From NCBI GenBank assembly GCA_003542575.1, contig DPKJ01000005.1, forward strand, positions 310,001-374,000: a stretch of 64,000 bases of DNA. The letters are read 5' to 3'. Positions 25,308-33,292 of this stretch are shown piece after piece. This DNA is from Rikenellaceae bacterium. GTDB taxonomy: Bacteria; Bacteroidota; Bacteroidia; Bacteroidales; UBA932. Under the pieces are notes generated by a model, which worked only from the letters and a program-made list of their open reading frames with translations, searched no databases and was not told the origin of the DNA. The first letter of the stretch is position 1, and each line of letters opens with the position of its first letter. A program made the position numbers and the translations under genes.

Positions 25308-26378
25308 TTAGAGTAGTTTAATAAAGTCGTCAAATAGAAACTCAGTATCTGTCGGGCCACTTGATGCCTCTGGGTGAAACTGACAAGAGAAGAAAGGTTT
25401 TGATTTATGCTTTATACCTTCGTTTGTAGAGTCGTTCATATTTATGAAAAGGGGCTCCCATTCGCTGCCAAGAGTATTATTGTCAACAGCATATCCGTGG
25501 TTCTGAGAGGTTATGAAACATCTGTTTGTGTTAACCATTCTCACAGGCTGATTATGGCTGCGATGGCCATATTTAAGTTTAAATGTCTGAGCACCTCCGG
25601 CTTTTGAGAGGAGTTGATTTCCCATGCAGATACCAAATATTGGTCTCTCTTCATTAAGTGCTTTCTTAATATTCTCAACTGTAATATTGCAAAAATCGGG
25701 ATTTCCGGGGCCGTTAGAGATAAACAGTCCATCATATTCCAATGTTGAGAAATCATAATCCCAGGGAACTCTAATAATTTCGACACCTCTCCTTAAAAGA
25801 CACCTTATAATGTTGTGCTTAACTCCGCAGTCAACCAGTACGATCTTCTTACCTCCGTTCCCGTACCTTATAACCTCTTTGCAACTCACAACATCTACCT
25901 GATTTACAAGATTAGGATCTTCCATTATCTCGAGACTGGTTCCCTCAGGAACAATCTTTCCAAGCATTGAGCCTTTCTCTCTCAGTATTTTAGTGAGTTC
26001 ACGGGTATCAACTCCATATATACCGGGAATTTTATGTTCCTTAAGCCATTCATCAAGACTCTTCTTAGCATTCCAGTGACTGTACTTGAAGGAGTAATCT
26101 GATATAACCAAACCCCTTACATGAATCTTTTCAGATTCAAACAATTTGGACAGATTACCTTCAACAGAATCCTCCGGTACACCGTAGTTACCAACCAGGG
26201 GAAAGGTTACGCACAATATTTGTCCGGAGTAGGAGGGATCGGTCAGACTTTCAGGATATCCCACCATTGCGGTAGAAAAAACGACCTCACCATCAATGGC
26301 TTGGTCGTAACCAAAAGAGTGTCCCTTAAATTCGGCACCATTCTCCAGGTGCAGGGTAGCAGGTTTGTTTGGATGCAT
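25308..26378 (-). CDS. carA: Carbamoyl-phosphate synthase small (glutaminase) subunit
   Basis: The 356-residue class I glutamine amidotransferase has its nucleophilic Cys in FGICMGNQLL and the His/Glu pair in CQFHPEASSGP near the C-terminus. The N-terminal CPSase domain starts at LHLENGAEFKGHSFGYD. It hydrolyses glutamine and channels ammonia to CarB, encoded just downstream. A -7 box at 26414-26421 gives a leader of about 28 bases. Confidence 0.97.
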   Translation of the reverse strand: MHPNKPATLHLENGAEFKGHSFGYDQAIDGEVVFSTAMVGYPESLTDPSYSGQILCVTFPLVGNYGVPEDSVEGNLSKLFESEKIHVRGLVISDYSFKYSHWNAKKSLDEWLKEHKIPGIYGVDTRELTKILREKGSMLGKIVPEGTSLEIMEDPNLVNQVDVVSCKEVIRYGNGGKKIVLVDCGVKHNIIRCLLRRGVEIIRVPWDYDFSTLEYDGLFISNGPGNPDFCNITVENIKKALNEERPIFGICMGNQLLSKAGGAQTFKLKYGHRSHNQPVRMVNTNRCFITSQNHGYAVDNNTLGSEWEPLFINMNDSTNEGIKHKSKPFFSCQFHPEASSGPTDTEFLFDDFIKLL

Positions 26379-26413
26379 TATTTTTTTCCTGTTTTGATAT
26401 TAAATAAACTCGG

Positions 26414-26421
26414 CAAAATTA
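26414..26421 (-). promoter_or_regulatory. Putative -7 promoter box for carAB
   Basis: The minus-strand octamer TAATTTTG matches TAnnTTTG and lies 36 bases upstream of the carA ATG, just downstream (minus sense) of the terminator of the preceding gene. No -33 element at good spacing was seen. No PyrR-type or other attenuator is visible in the short leader. Confidence 0.4.
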
Positions 26422-26430
26422 ATCATAATA

Positions 26431-26463
26431 AAAACAAAAAAAAAGGGGCCAATGCCCCTTTTT
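26431..26463 (-). terminator. Intrinsic terminator of the C69 dipeptidase gene
   Basis: A perfect 10-bp stem (AAAAAGGGGC / GCCCCTTTTT, loop CAAT) spans 26440-26463. On the minus strand it is followed by a long T-run (26431-26440 on the plus strand is A-rich). Confidence 0.85.
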
Positions 26464-26491
26464 ATATACGATGATTACAAACATCTATAAT

Positions 26492-28099
26492 CTACATACT
26501 TCTGGCAAATATTGTCCATAACTCAGCTTTCAGCTCCTCCCATCTTTTCATGGTAGCAGTTGCAAAATTGTGAGTATGGTCGGTCAGAAGCTGTTTTGCC
26601 TCATCAATTTTACCCTCTTTAATCAAATCTGTTGCCTTTTTCTCAACCATTGGTGCCATTTCAAACAAGAGATCTTCAAATTTCATAATCTGAGGTTCCA
26701 AAAGGGCTCTGGTTCTGTCCCAATTAATTGTTGCAATCCTGTTTGTCTCTCTGAAAGACCAGATTGCAGCATCGGAGCGGTATCTGTGTTGTCCGCAAAC
26801 GTTAAAGCTCTGTGGCAGATATTTAGTTCCGGAGTAAATTGGAATTCTTGGGCTTTGTGCAGGGTTGTCAAATGAGAAATATGCTATACCGCCAACTTCG
26901 TCAGGTAACCAGTCTCTCAACTGAATTATATGTGAATAGGAGCACTGGATAACTGCAATATTTCTGATTCTTTCAGTTACACCCGGTTTAATGTGGTTAA
27001 GAAGTGCCCTCATATCGTTACTCATAAAGTTTGATACAGGCCTTACAGTATCCTTATATTCACCTCTTACACGATCTCTTCTTGTAACCTCAACAGCAAG
27101 ATTTTTAGTCTGATCCCAATCTGTACCTTCGTAAGTCTCTCTATAAAGTGCAATTATATCTCTAACAGATACTTTTTTATCCGGTTTAACAGAAAATGGC
27201 AGCTCTTCAGAATCAAACTTAAGATTCAATGATGGAGCCAATGCATTGAGAACAAAAAAATCACGATACGAGAATGGCTTGCTGCCGTTATTTATCTTCC
27301 AGAAAACAAACTCCTCTTTTCCGTCCCAGAAGCCCAGTTTTTTGCATCTTTCCTTAATATCGGTGCTATACATGAAATTGGCAGGATCGTTGAAATTTAC
27401 GCGTGAAATCCTTGGTATATTGGCTGAAATGCCCACATGATCATCAGGAATTCTCTGAGCAACCCAAATTGCAGATGGTTTTCCAGGGCCCGAACCGAAG
27501 ATTTCCAGTTGCCATACCTCTTTTTTATCAGCAATTGTAAGGCACTCACCCGAATCACCATAACCAAACTGTTCAGCAAGGCGGCCTATAAGGATTACGG
27601 CATCCTTTGCGGTTGAGCATCTTTGAAGAGCCATTCTTTGAAGCTCTTCTATCAAAAAGAGACCATTTTCGTTCACTAGCTCTCTTCTGCCAACAATTGT
27701 GGTTTCGCCTATTGCAAGTTGTTTTTCGTTAAGACACGGATAAGCAGTGTTGAGATAAGCGAAAGTTTCTGCCGGTGCGGGAATTCTACCCTTTTCAGTC
27801 ACATTTCTTTTATCCCATGGCTCTTCTGTGTGGAGCGCACCCCAGAACACAGGTTCGGTTTCACCGGGTTTAAAACTTTTTTTGCCTACAATTTCAAGCC
27901 AGGTTCTGTAATTTGAGTCACACGTATGTGCCGTCATGACTGAGCCATCTACGCTTGCCTGTTTACCAACTACGATTGATGTACAACTTTCTGTAAAATC
28001 TGAGTCGTCAGGATTGACATATTTAAAAGGTACCTGCGAATGCAGTGAGACAGAAGCTAAAAAAAGAGCAGCGGCTAAAAATAGTCGTTTGATTTTCAT
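26492..28099 (-). CDS. C69 family dipeptidase (PepD-like), secreted
   Basis: The 535-residue protein has a signal peptide (about residues 1-21, ending SLHSQ). Then comes the peptidase C69 core with the nucleophile Cys39 in ESCTSIVVGKQASVDGS, followed by TAHTCDSN. C69 enzymes are N-terminal-nucleophile dipeptidases with broad specificity; in this family the Cys normally becomes N-terminal by processing, so about 17 residues after the signal would be removed. The location is presumably periplasmic or extracytoplasmic. It fits a peptide- and amino-acid-fermenting lifestyle. It is a single-gene unit with its own promoter box and terminator. Confidence 0.88.
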   Translation of the reverse strand: MKIKRLFLAAALFLASVSLHSQVPFKYVNPDDSDFTESCTSIVVGKQASVDGSVMTAHTCDSNYRTWLEIVGKKSFKPGETEPVFWGALHTEEPWDKRNVTEKGRIPAPAETFAYLNTAYPCLNEKQLAIGETTIVGRRELVNENGLFLIEELQRMALQRCSTAKDAVILIGRLAEQFGYGDSGECLTIADKKEVWQLEIFGSGPGKPSAIWVAQRIPDDHVGISANIPRISRVNFNDPANFMYSTDIKERCKKLGFWDGKEEFVFWKINNGSKPFSYRDFFVLNALAPSLNLKFDSEELPFSVKPDKKVSVRDIIALYRETYEGTDWDQTKNLAVEVTRRDRVRGEYKDTVRPVSNFMSNDMRALLNHIKPGVTERIRNIAVIQCSYSHIIQLRDWLPDEVGGIAYFSFDNPAQSPRIPIYSGTKYLPQSFNVCGQHRYRSDAAIWSFRETNRIATINWDRTRALLEPQIMKFEDLLFEMAPMVEKKATDLIKEGKIDEAKQLLTDHTHNFATATMKRWEELKAELWTIFARSM

Positions 28100-28125
28100 C
28101 TGTTTAAGAGTATAAGTTAATAATG

Positions 28126-28133
28126 TAATTTTG
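28126..28133 (+). promoter_or_regulatory. Putative -7 promoter box for the NfeD-type gene
   Basis: TAATTTTG matches TAnnTTTG in the 98-base divergent gap; the ATG at 28198 is 64 bases downstream. No well-spaced -33 element was found. Confidence 0.3.
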
Positions 28134-28143
28134 TCACTTTAAG

Positions 28144-28151
28144 CAAAAATA
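28144..28151 (-). promoter_or_regulatory. Putative -7 promoter box for the C69 dipeptidase gene
   Basis: The minus-strand octamer TATTTTTG matches TAnnTTTG, 44 bases upstream of the dipeptidase ATG, in the same gap as the divergent plus-strand box. Confidence 0.3.
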
Positions 28152-28197
28152 CAAAAAATCAAGTTATATTTACTTCGAAATACAAAATAAGCCAAAA

Positions 28198-29535
28198 ATG
28201 AGAATTTCCTTAATGTTACTGTCGCTGATGATATCTGCAACTTCGTTGTTCAGCCAGCCGATGTTTTATGTGATTGATATTAAAGAGGAGATTAACGCAT
28301 CCTCTTCAAAAAGGCTCTCTAAAGGGTTGGCCGAAGCATCAGAAATGAAGGCCGACTGGGTAATAATTCAATTGAATACATATGGAGGCGCGGTTGATGC
28401 TGCAGACAGCATGAGAACAGCTCTTCTTAACTTTCATATTCCGGTAATAGCATTCATAAACAATCAGGCGGCATCTGCAGGTGCTCTTATCTCAATTGCA
28501 TGCGACAGCATATATATGAGAAAGGGTGGGAGTATTGGAGCAGCTACGGTTGTTAATCAGACAGGAGAGGTAATGCCTGACAAGTACCAGTCATTTATGA
28601 GGGCAATGATGAGAGCTACCGCAGAGGTTAATGGCAGAGATCCAAAAATTGCTGAGGCAATGGTTGATCCATCGATATATATTGAGGGGCTTATTGACAG
28701 TAATAAAGTTTTAAGCTTTACTCCCGAAGAGGCAATGCTAAATGGTTATTGTGAAGGAGTTGCATCGAATACACATGAGGTTGCAAGAATAATTGCAGGT
28801 TCTGATGACTTCATCATGAATGTTCAAAAGCTCTCTTTCATGGATAAGATTCTGCTTTTCTTCTTAACTCCGGTAGTTCAGGGTTTGCTTTTGATGTTAA
28901 TAATCGGCGGTATCTATTTTGAACTACAAAGCCCGGGCATCGGATTTCCATCAGCAGCAGCTGTATTTGCTGCAGTTCTTTATTTTTCACCACTTTACCT
29001 TGAAGGTCTGGCAGAGAACTGGGAGATTATCATATTTGTTATCGGGATATTACTTGTTTTAACAGAGATATTTGTAATTCCCGGATTTGGAGTTGCAGGT
29101 GTGTCAGGTATTGTCTTGATTGTTACAGGATTGGCGTTCGCAATGATTGATAATAAACTCTTCTATTTTGAAGGTAAGTTTGACTTTATTGTGTTGATTA
29201 AACCTGTTTCAATAGTAATGCTTTCGACTTTCCTGTCGCTTATCTCCTCAATATATCTGGCAGGAAAATTCTTCAAAACCTCCAGGCTTCCGGGAGTATC
29301 ATTGCCTACAGAATTAAAGGATAGTGAAGGTTTTGTGGGAGTAGAGATACACTACCATCACCTTGTAGGTAAATCAGCTGTTGTTAAAACAGATATGAGA
29401 CCATCAGGAAAAATTGACATAGACGGAAGCTGGTACGAAGCAACAATGGATATGGGGATGGCTAACAAGGGAGATTCAGTTGTTGTTACCCGTTTTGAGG
29501 CGGGGAGACTCTATTGCGAGCGTCTGACTCAATAA
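28198..29535 (+). CDS. NfeD-type membrane-bound ClpP-class serine protease
   Basis: The 445-residue protein has a signal peptide (residues 1-20) and a ClpP-like protease domain. The catalytic Ser93 lies in NNQAASAGALIS, preceded by the NTYGGAVDAADS oxyanion region. Several membrane segments follow (about residues 215-345), and a C-terminal NfeD OB-fold domain starts near residue 375 (LKDSEGFVGVE). This full-length arrangement is the 1510-N/NfeD type linked to membrane quality control with stomatin partners. No stomatin/SPFH gene is adjacent. Its last 50 bases overlap the 3' end of ispG on the opposite strand. Confidence 0.88.
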   Translation: MRISLMLLSLMISATSLFSQPMFYVIDIKEEINASSSKRLSKGLAEASEMKADWVIIQLNTYGGAVDAADSMRTALLNFHIPVIAFINNQAASAGALISIACDSIYMRKGGSIGAATVVNQTGEVMPDKYQSFMRAMMRATAEVNGRDPKIAEAMVDPSIYIEGLIDSNKVLSFTPEEAMLNGYCEGVASNTHEVARIIAGSDDFIMNVQKLSFMDKILLFFLTPVVQGLLLMLIIGGIYFELQSPGIGFPSAAAVFAAVLYFSPLYLEGLAENWEIIIFVIGILLVLTEIFVIPGFGVAGVSGIVLIVTGLAFAMIDNKLFYFEGKFDFIVLIKPVSIVMLSTFLSLISSIYLAGKFFKTSRLPGVSLPTELKDSEGFVGVEIHYHHLVGKSAVVKTDMRPSGKIDIDGSWYEATMDMGMANKGDSVVVTRFEAGRLYCERLTQ

Positions 29536-30832
29536 GCTCAAGCAGAATATCAATAGCATCACTTTCAGGAACTGATCTGTAAACAGGGGATTTACCCCTG
29601 TAGATACTTACTTTCCCTCTTCCTTCACCTACATATCCGTAATCGGCATCTGCCATTTCACCGGGTCCGTTTACGATACACCCCATCACAGCGATATTGT
29701 AGCCTTTAAGATGAGCGGTTCGCCTTTTAACCTCATTAAAAACGCTTTCAAGATTAAAGAGAGTTCTTCCACAACCGGGACAGGCTATGTATTCAGGTTT
29801 TGAAAACCTGCGACGGGCAGCCTGCATAAGATTATCTTTGAAATTGTCAATAAGATTGGCAGAGACAACTTGTCCTGCTACCAATGCATTTACAGAAAAA
29901 TCATTTATACTCTTTTCAAGAAGGTGAGGGCCAATTTCACAAGCTGCTTCTAGTATAAAGTCATCCCACGTTTGTGTATTATAGCTAAAGTTTAAGTTGC
30001 CGCTTTTAATCCTCTCCAATACTGTATTATATCTATCTGAATTTTCAAAGAACTTTGCAATATAATATGCTGCAGGAATCTCGTTTAAGGGGCTCTCGGT
30101 AAGAGATACCCTTAAAGTATCTCCAATACCTTTTGATAATAGAGCAGATAGCCCGACTGCTGATTTTATACGGCCTTCATCACCGTTGCCAGCCTCTGTA
30201 ACCCCAAGGTGAAGCGGATACATTATCCTTTTTTTTTGCATCTCGTCATGTAGAAGTCTGTAAGCCTCTGTCATGACAATTGTATTGCTTGCCTTTAGAG
30301 AAATTATAATTTGGTCGAAATGGTTATCTTCTGCCATTTTAATCCACTCCATAGCCGCCTCTTTCATACCTGAAGGTGTATTACCGTATTTTTCAACAAT
30401 TCTGTTGCCGAGTGAGCCATGGTTGACACCTATTCTCAAAGCAGTAGAGTATTCCTTGCAAATATCTGTTAATCTGGCAAATTCTCTGATTGCTACATCA
30501 TGGTCCCTGGCAAAGTTTCCCGGATTGATTCTAACTTTATCGGCAATTTTTGCAGCTTCGTGGGCAACATCATAAGAGAAGTGAACATCTGCAACAAGAG
30601 GGGTAAGAATACCCTGAGCTCTTAGCTTTTCCTTAATAACCTTAAGGGCGCCTACCTCTTTTAAACCCTGAGTCGTAAGTCTGATTACCTGAGCACCCGC
30701 ATTTGAAAGTTTAACACATTGATTGAAAGAGGCCTCTATGTCAGACGTGGGAGTGTTGCACATTGTTTGCACCACAACTCTGCTACCTCCTCCAATTAAA
30801 ACATTCCCAACTTTAACCGTTAGTTTTTTCAT
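29486..30832 (-). CDS. ispG: 4-hydroxy-3-methylbut-2-en-1-yl diphosphate synthase
   Basis: The 448-residue protein combines an N-terminal TIM barrel (VQTMCNTPTSDIEAS, VADVHFSYDVA, RINPGNFA) with a C-terminal Fe-S domain (CPGCGRTLFNLE and MGCIVNGPGEMADADYGYVG). It reduces MEcPP to HMBPP in the non-mevalonate isoprenoid pathway. Many Bacteroidota IspG proteins carry a large extra domain and exceed 600 residues. This one is between that and the E. coli type (about 370), with only a short insert (about residues 275-340). The ATG overlaps the stop of the OM barrel gene upstream (ATGA). Confidence 0.94.
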   Translation of the reverse strand: MKKLTVKVGNVLIGGGSRVVVQTMCNTPTSDIEASFNQCVKLSNAGAQVIRLTTQGLKEVGALKVIKEKLRAQGILTPLVADVHFSYDVAHEAAKIADKVRINPGNFARDHDVAIREFARLTDICKEYSTALRIGVNHGSLGNRIVEKYGNTPSGMKEAAMEWIKMAEDNHFDQIIISLKASNTIVMTEAYRLLHDEMQKKRIMYPLHLGVTEAGNGDEGRIKSAVGLSALLSKGIGDTLRVSLTESPLNEIPAAYYIAKFFENSDRYNTVLERIKSGNLNFSYNTQTWDDFILEAACEIGPHLLEKSINDFSVNALVAGQVVSANLIDNFKDNLMQAARRRFSKPEYIACPGCGRTLFNLESVFNEVKRRTAHLKGYNIAVMGCIVNGPGEMADADYGYVGEGRGKVSIYRGKSPVYRSVPESDAIDILLELIESDARNRVSPPQNG

Positions 30833-31449
30833 AGATGGAAATATAAAGTAGCACTGATTAGCAGCTGTTTGGGATATGTAAAAAAATGCTCCGTTTCGCT
30901 GAATTTTTTTGGGCTGTGAAGATATGAAAGAGAGTAGTGGTAATTTCCCTCCAGATGCAGTTCAAATGGCTTTAAAACAAATGCCAGGCCCCCTCCTGCA
31001 ATAAATCCATAATCAGCCTTATAATCATGTTCTCCAAAACCACTGCCGTCTGAAACACTTTTTTTGTATCTGTAACCACCGAATCCTCCGGCATTGAGTA
31101 ACAGGCGCATTTTCCAGAAATCAAAATGGAACTGAGAGACAAGTGGGATGGTTACTACTTCATATCGGGTAGTAATATCTCCAACGGTAAAGCCTTGCTC
31201 ACTCTTTGATATTGCAGCCTGAAATCCAAATAGATTTATTGTTTTCCAAAGATCATGATAGAAGGTATAAACAACTGAGTAATTACCGTATGTTTTAATT
31301 GATTCCGGGCTTATATCAGGTCTGGAATCAAGCCCGCTAATGTTGTATGCTGCCCTGACTCCAATCAAATGCTCTCTTTGTTGGGCGTCAACAGTGGTAA
31401 CTTTTAAAAAAAGCAATACAAAAATTAATGATATAATGGTCTTTTTCAC
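30829..31449 (-). CDS. Outer-membrane beta-barrel protein (PorT-like), GTG start
   Basis: The 206-residue protein has a signal peptide (about 22 residues, ending TTVDAQ) and alternating aromatic/polar strands ending in ISATLYFHL, a typical barrel terminus. That suggests a small 8-strand outer-membrane protein of the Bacteroidota beta-barrel type. No specific function can be assigned. The start codon is GTG at 31449, the only start giving the full signal peptide. It precedes ispG with a 4-base overlap, a chance pairing as far as I can tell. Confidence 0.72.
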   Translation of the reverse strand: MKKTIISLIFVLLFLKVTTVDAQQREHLIGVRAAYNISGLDSRPDISPESIKTYGNYSVVYTFYHDLWKTINLFGFQAAISKSEQGFTVGDITTRYEVVTIPLVSQFHFDFWKMRLLLNAGGFGGYRYKKSVSDGSGFGEHDYKADYGFIAGGGLAFVLKPFELHLEGNYHYSLSYLHSPKKFSETEHFFTYPKQLLISATLYFHL

Positions 31450-31483
31450 GAGGCAGGTTTATTTGGCTGTATTGTTTATCAGG

Positions 31484-33292
31484 CTAATTAAAAATGCTTT
31501 TCAAATCTACACTTTGTAAAAGTTCTACCGACTCAGGGATTGTAATTATTGTAACCCCGTCAGACAAAGAGTATAGCCTTACCTTTTCAGGCTGCTTTTT
31601 TAGCAGGACATTTCCGGTATCAATAATTCCATTTCCATTAATATCCTGAGTTATTCTAATAGAGTACTCTCCCTTTTGAAGATATGGAAATTCAAGCCTT
31701 GAGTCTTTGTTTATCTTATAACTACGGAATACTTTATCTCTTGTAATATTTGTTAAATCAATTATGTAAGAACCATCTGCGCCCTTTATGTCAAGAATAA
31801 GTTTAGATAAGGCATCGTCATTAGGGAGCTTAACAGTTACAAAAGTAGAGTCATTTGTCTGCTTGTATATGTCTTTAAATGTAGCGGTGGGAGCCCTTAA
31901 TGTGTATTCATAACCGGGCAAAATCCTTTCTGTAGGCATGATTGACATAATTCTACTGAAGATAGAATCCTTAACTACTGTGTACTTCATTGTTCCAACC
32001 TCACCCCTTGGTGCCTTGTACTCCAGTTTTAAGGAATCCCTTAAAAAATGTACAATAGGTGACGGGAAAGTGAGTTTAATACCCTCTGTTTCAAACAAAG
32101 TTGCATCTGCCTTCATCTCAAACTCCAGAAGATCGGCCCTCTTTTCCTTAATTCCGGTTTCGTTCCTGTTTCTCATCTCCCTCTGCATATCTCTTTTTGG
32201 CCTGGTGTAGACAAGTCTGAAATCTTCGGTAAATGGAGTAAGGTTATTAAGTGAGTCTGTCTTCATGTATTTAACCTCAAGGTTCAAGGTATCTGAGACG
32301 ACTATAGATGTATCGTTAATCCAGATAACAAGGCTGTCTCGTCTGATATTAAATTCCTTAAGAAGAGAGGTAGAGTCAATGCCCTTGTATTTTACAGATA
32401 GAACTTCTGCCTCAGGAGTCGAGAATTTTACATAGGCCATTCTGTGTTGAAGCCTCTTTGCCTCCCGTATAAATTGCTTTGCAGGATCCTCCTTAAAAAG
32501 GTACAGATTGAGCTCCGATGGTCTGGACATAGCAGTAAGGGTATCTTTTTCGTCAACCTGAATCAGCTCTTTAAGGTCTGCCCTCATAATAATAGCAGGA
32601 GTTAACAGAGTGTCAAGAAAAGCAACCTCTTCTCCTTCGGGGTCATATTTGTTATTATTATTGTTGTCGGTAAATGCAAAGACCCTGTAAGGTATATTTC
32701 CAATGTTTCGTACAAGAAAGTATCCGAATTTGTCACTTTTAGCAATTGCTGAGGGAAGTGAGTTTAAAAGTGATGAGTCGGAGTGGTCTTTGTAAAATGC
32801 AATAGTTGCATTACTCACTGGGAGTAAAGATTGAGAGTTTACTATTGTTCCTGAGCACATTAGTGAATCAATGGAACTGCCGGTTGAAAACGGATATACG
32901 TATGAGCCAAAAAGGTTACCTTCATTATTGTCTGCAATGGATCTGCCGAAATTAAGGGTGTATGTTGTTGCCGAGTCAAGAATTGAGGGAAATGAGACAA
33001 TAATACTTTTACCTCTGATTTTTGTTTCCGGGCTTCTGGATTGGGGCGGAGATAGATAAATGTTTTTAAGAGGCTCACTAAGAACTACATATTCATTAAA
33101 TTTAAGCTCCACTGAACCCTCTTTAAGGGGGAAATTGACCCTCCCTGAATCCGGAGACACTTTTAGCAATAGGGGAGGTATTGTATCCTTAATCCCACCC
33201 ATGGGAGGAGTTGTAGTGTTGGCGCAGGAGAAGCAAAAAGCAAATATTAAAGCTATTACTGCCATTGCAATTATCTTGTCTCTCTTCATCAT
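31484..33292 (-). CDS. Ig-like domain lipoprotein of the Bacteroidota envelope
   Basis: The 602-residue protein starts with a lipoprotein-type signal (FAFCFSCANTTTPPMGG), with Cys22 or Cys23 the likely acylated residue. The segment PPMGGIKDTIPPLLLKVSPD begins an N-terminal Big_5-type Ig-like domain (to about residue 115). A starch-binding-like/carboxypeptidase-regulatory-like segment follows (about 130-200), then beta-rich regions to the C-terminus. The family is widespread in Bacteroidota and its role is unknown. Its ATG lies immediately after the relA/spoT stop, so the two share a transcript. Confidence 0.75.
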   Translation of the reverse strand: MMKRDKIIAMAVIALIFAFCFSCANTTTPPMGGIKDTIPPLLLKVSPDSGRVNFPLKEGSVELKFNEYVVLSEPLKNIYLSPPQSRSPETKIRGKSIIVSFPSILDSATTYTLNFGRSIADNNEGNLFGSYVYPFSTGSSIDSLMCSGTIVNSQSLLPVSNATIAFYKDHSDSSLLNSLPSAIAKSDKFGYFLVRNIGNIPYRVFAFTDNNNNNKYDPEGEEVAFLDTLLTPAIIMRADLKELIQVDEKDTLTAMSRPSELNLYLFKEDPAKQFIREAKRLQHRMAYVKFSTPEAEVLSVKYKGIDSTSLLKEFNIRRDSLVIWINDTSIVVSDTLNLEVKYMKTDSLNNLTPFTEDFRLVYTRPKRDMQREMRNRNETGIKEKRADLLEFEMKADATLFETEGIKLTFPSPIVHFLRDSLKLEYKAPRGEVGTMKYTVVKDSIFSRIMSIMPTERILPGYEYTLRAPTATFKDIYKQTNDSTFVTVKLPNDDALSKLILDIKGADGSYIIDLTNITRDKVFRSYKINKDSRLEFPYLQKGEYSIRITQDINGNGIIDTGNVLLKKQPEKVRLYSLSDGVTIITIPESVELLQSVDLKSIFN

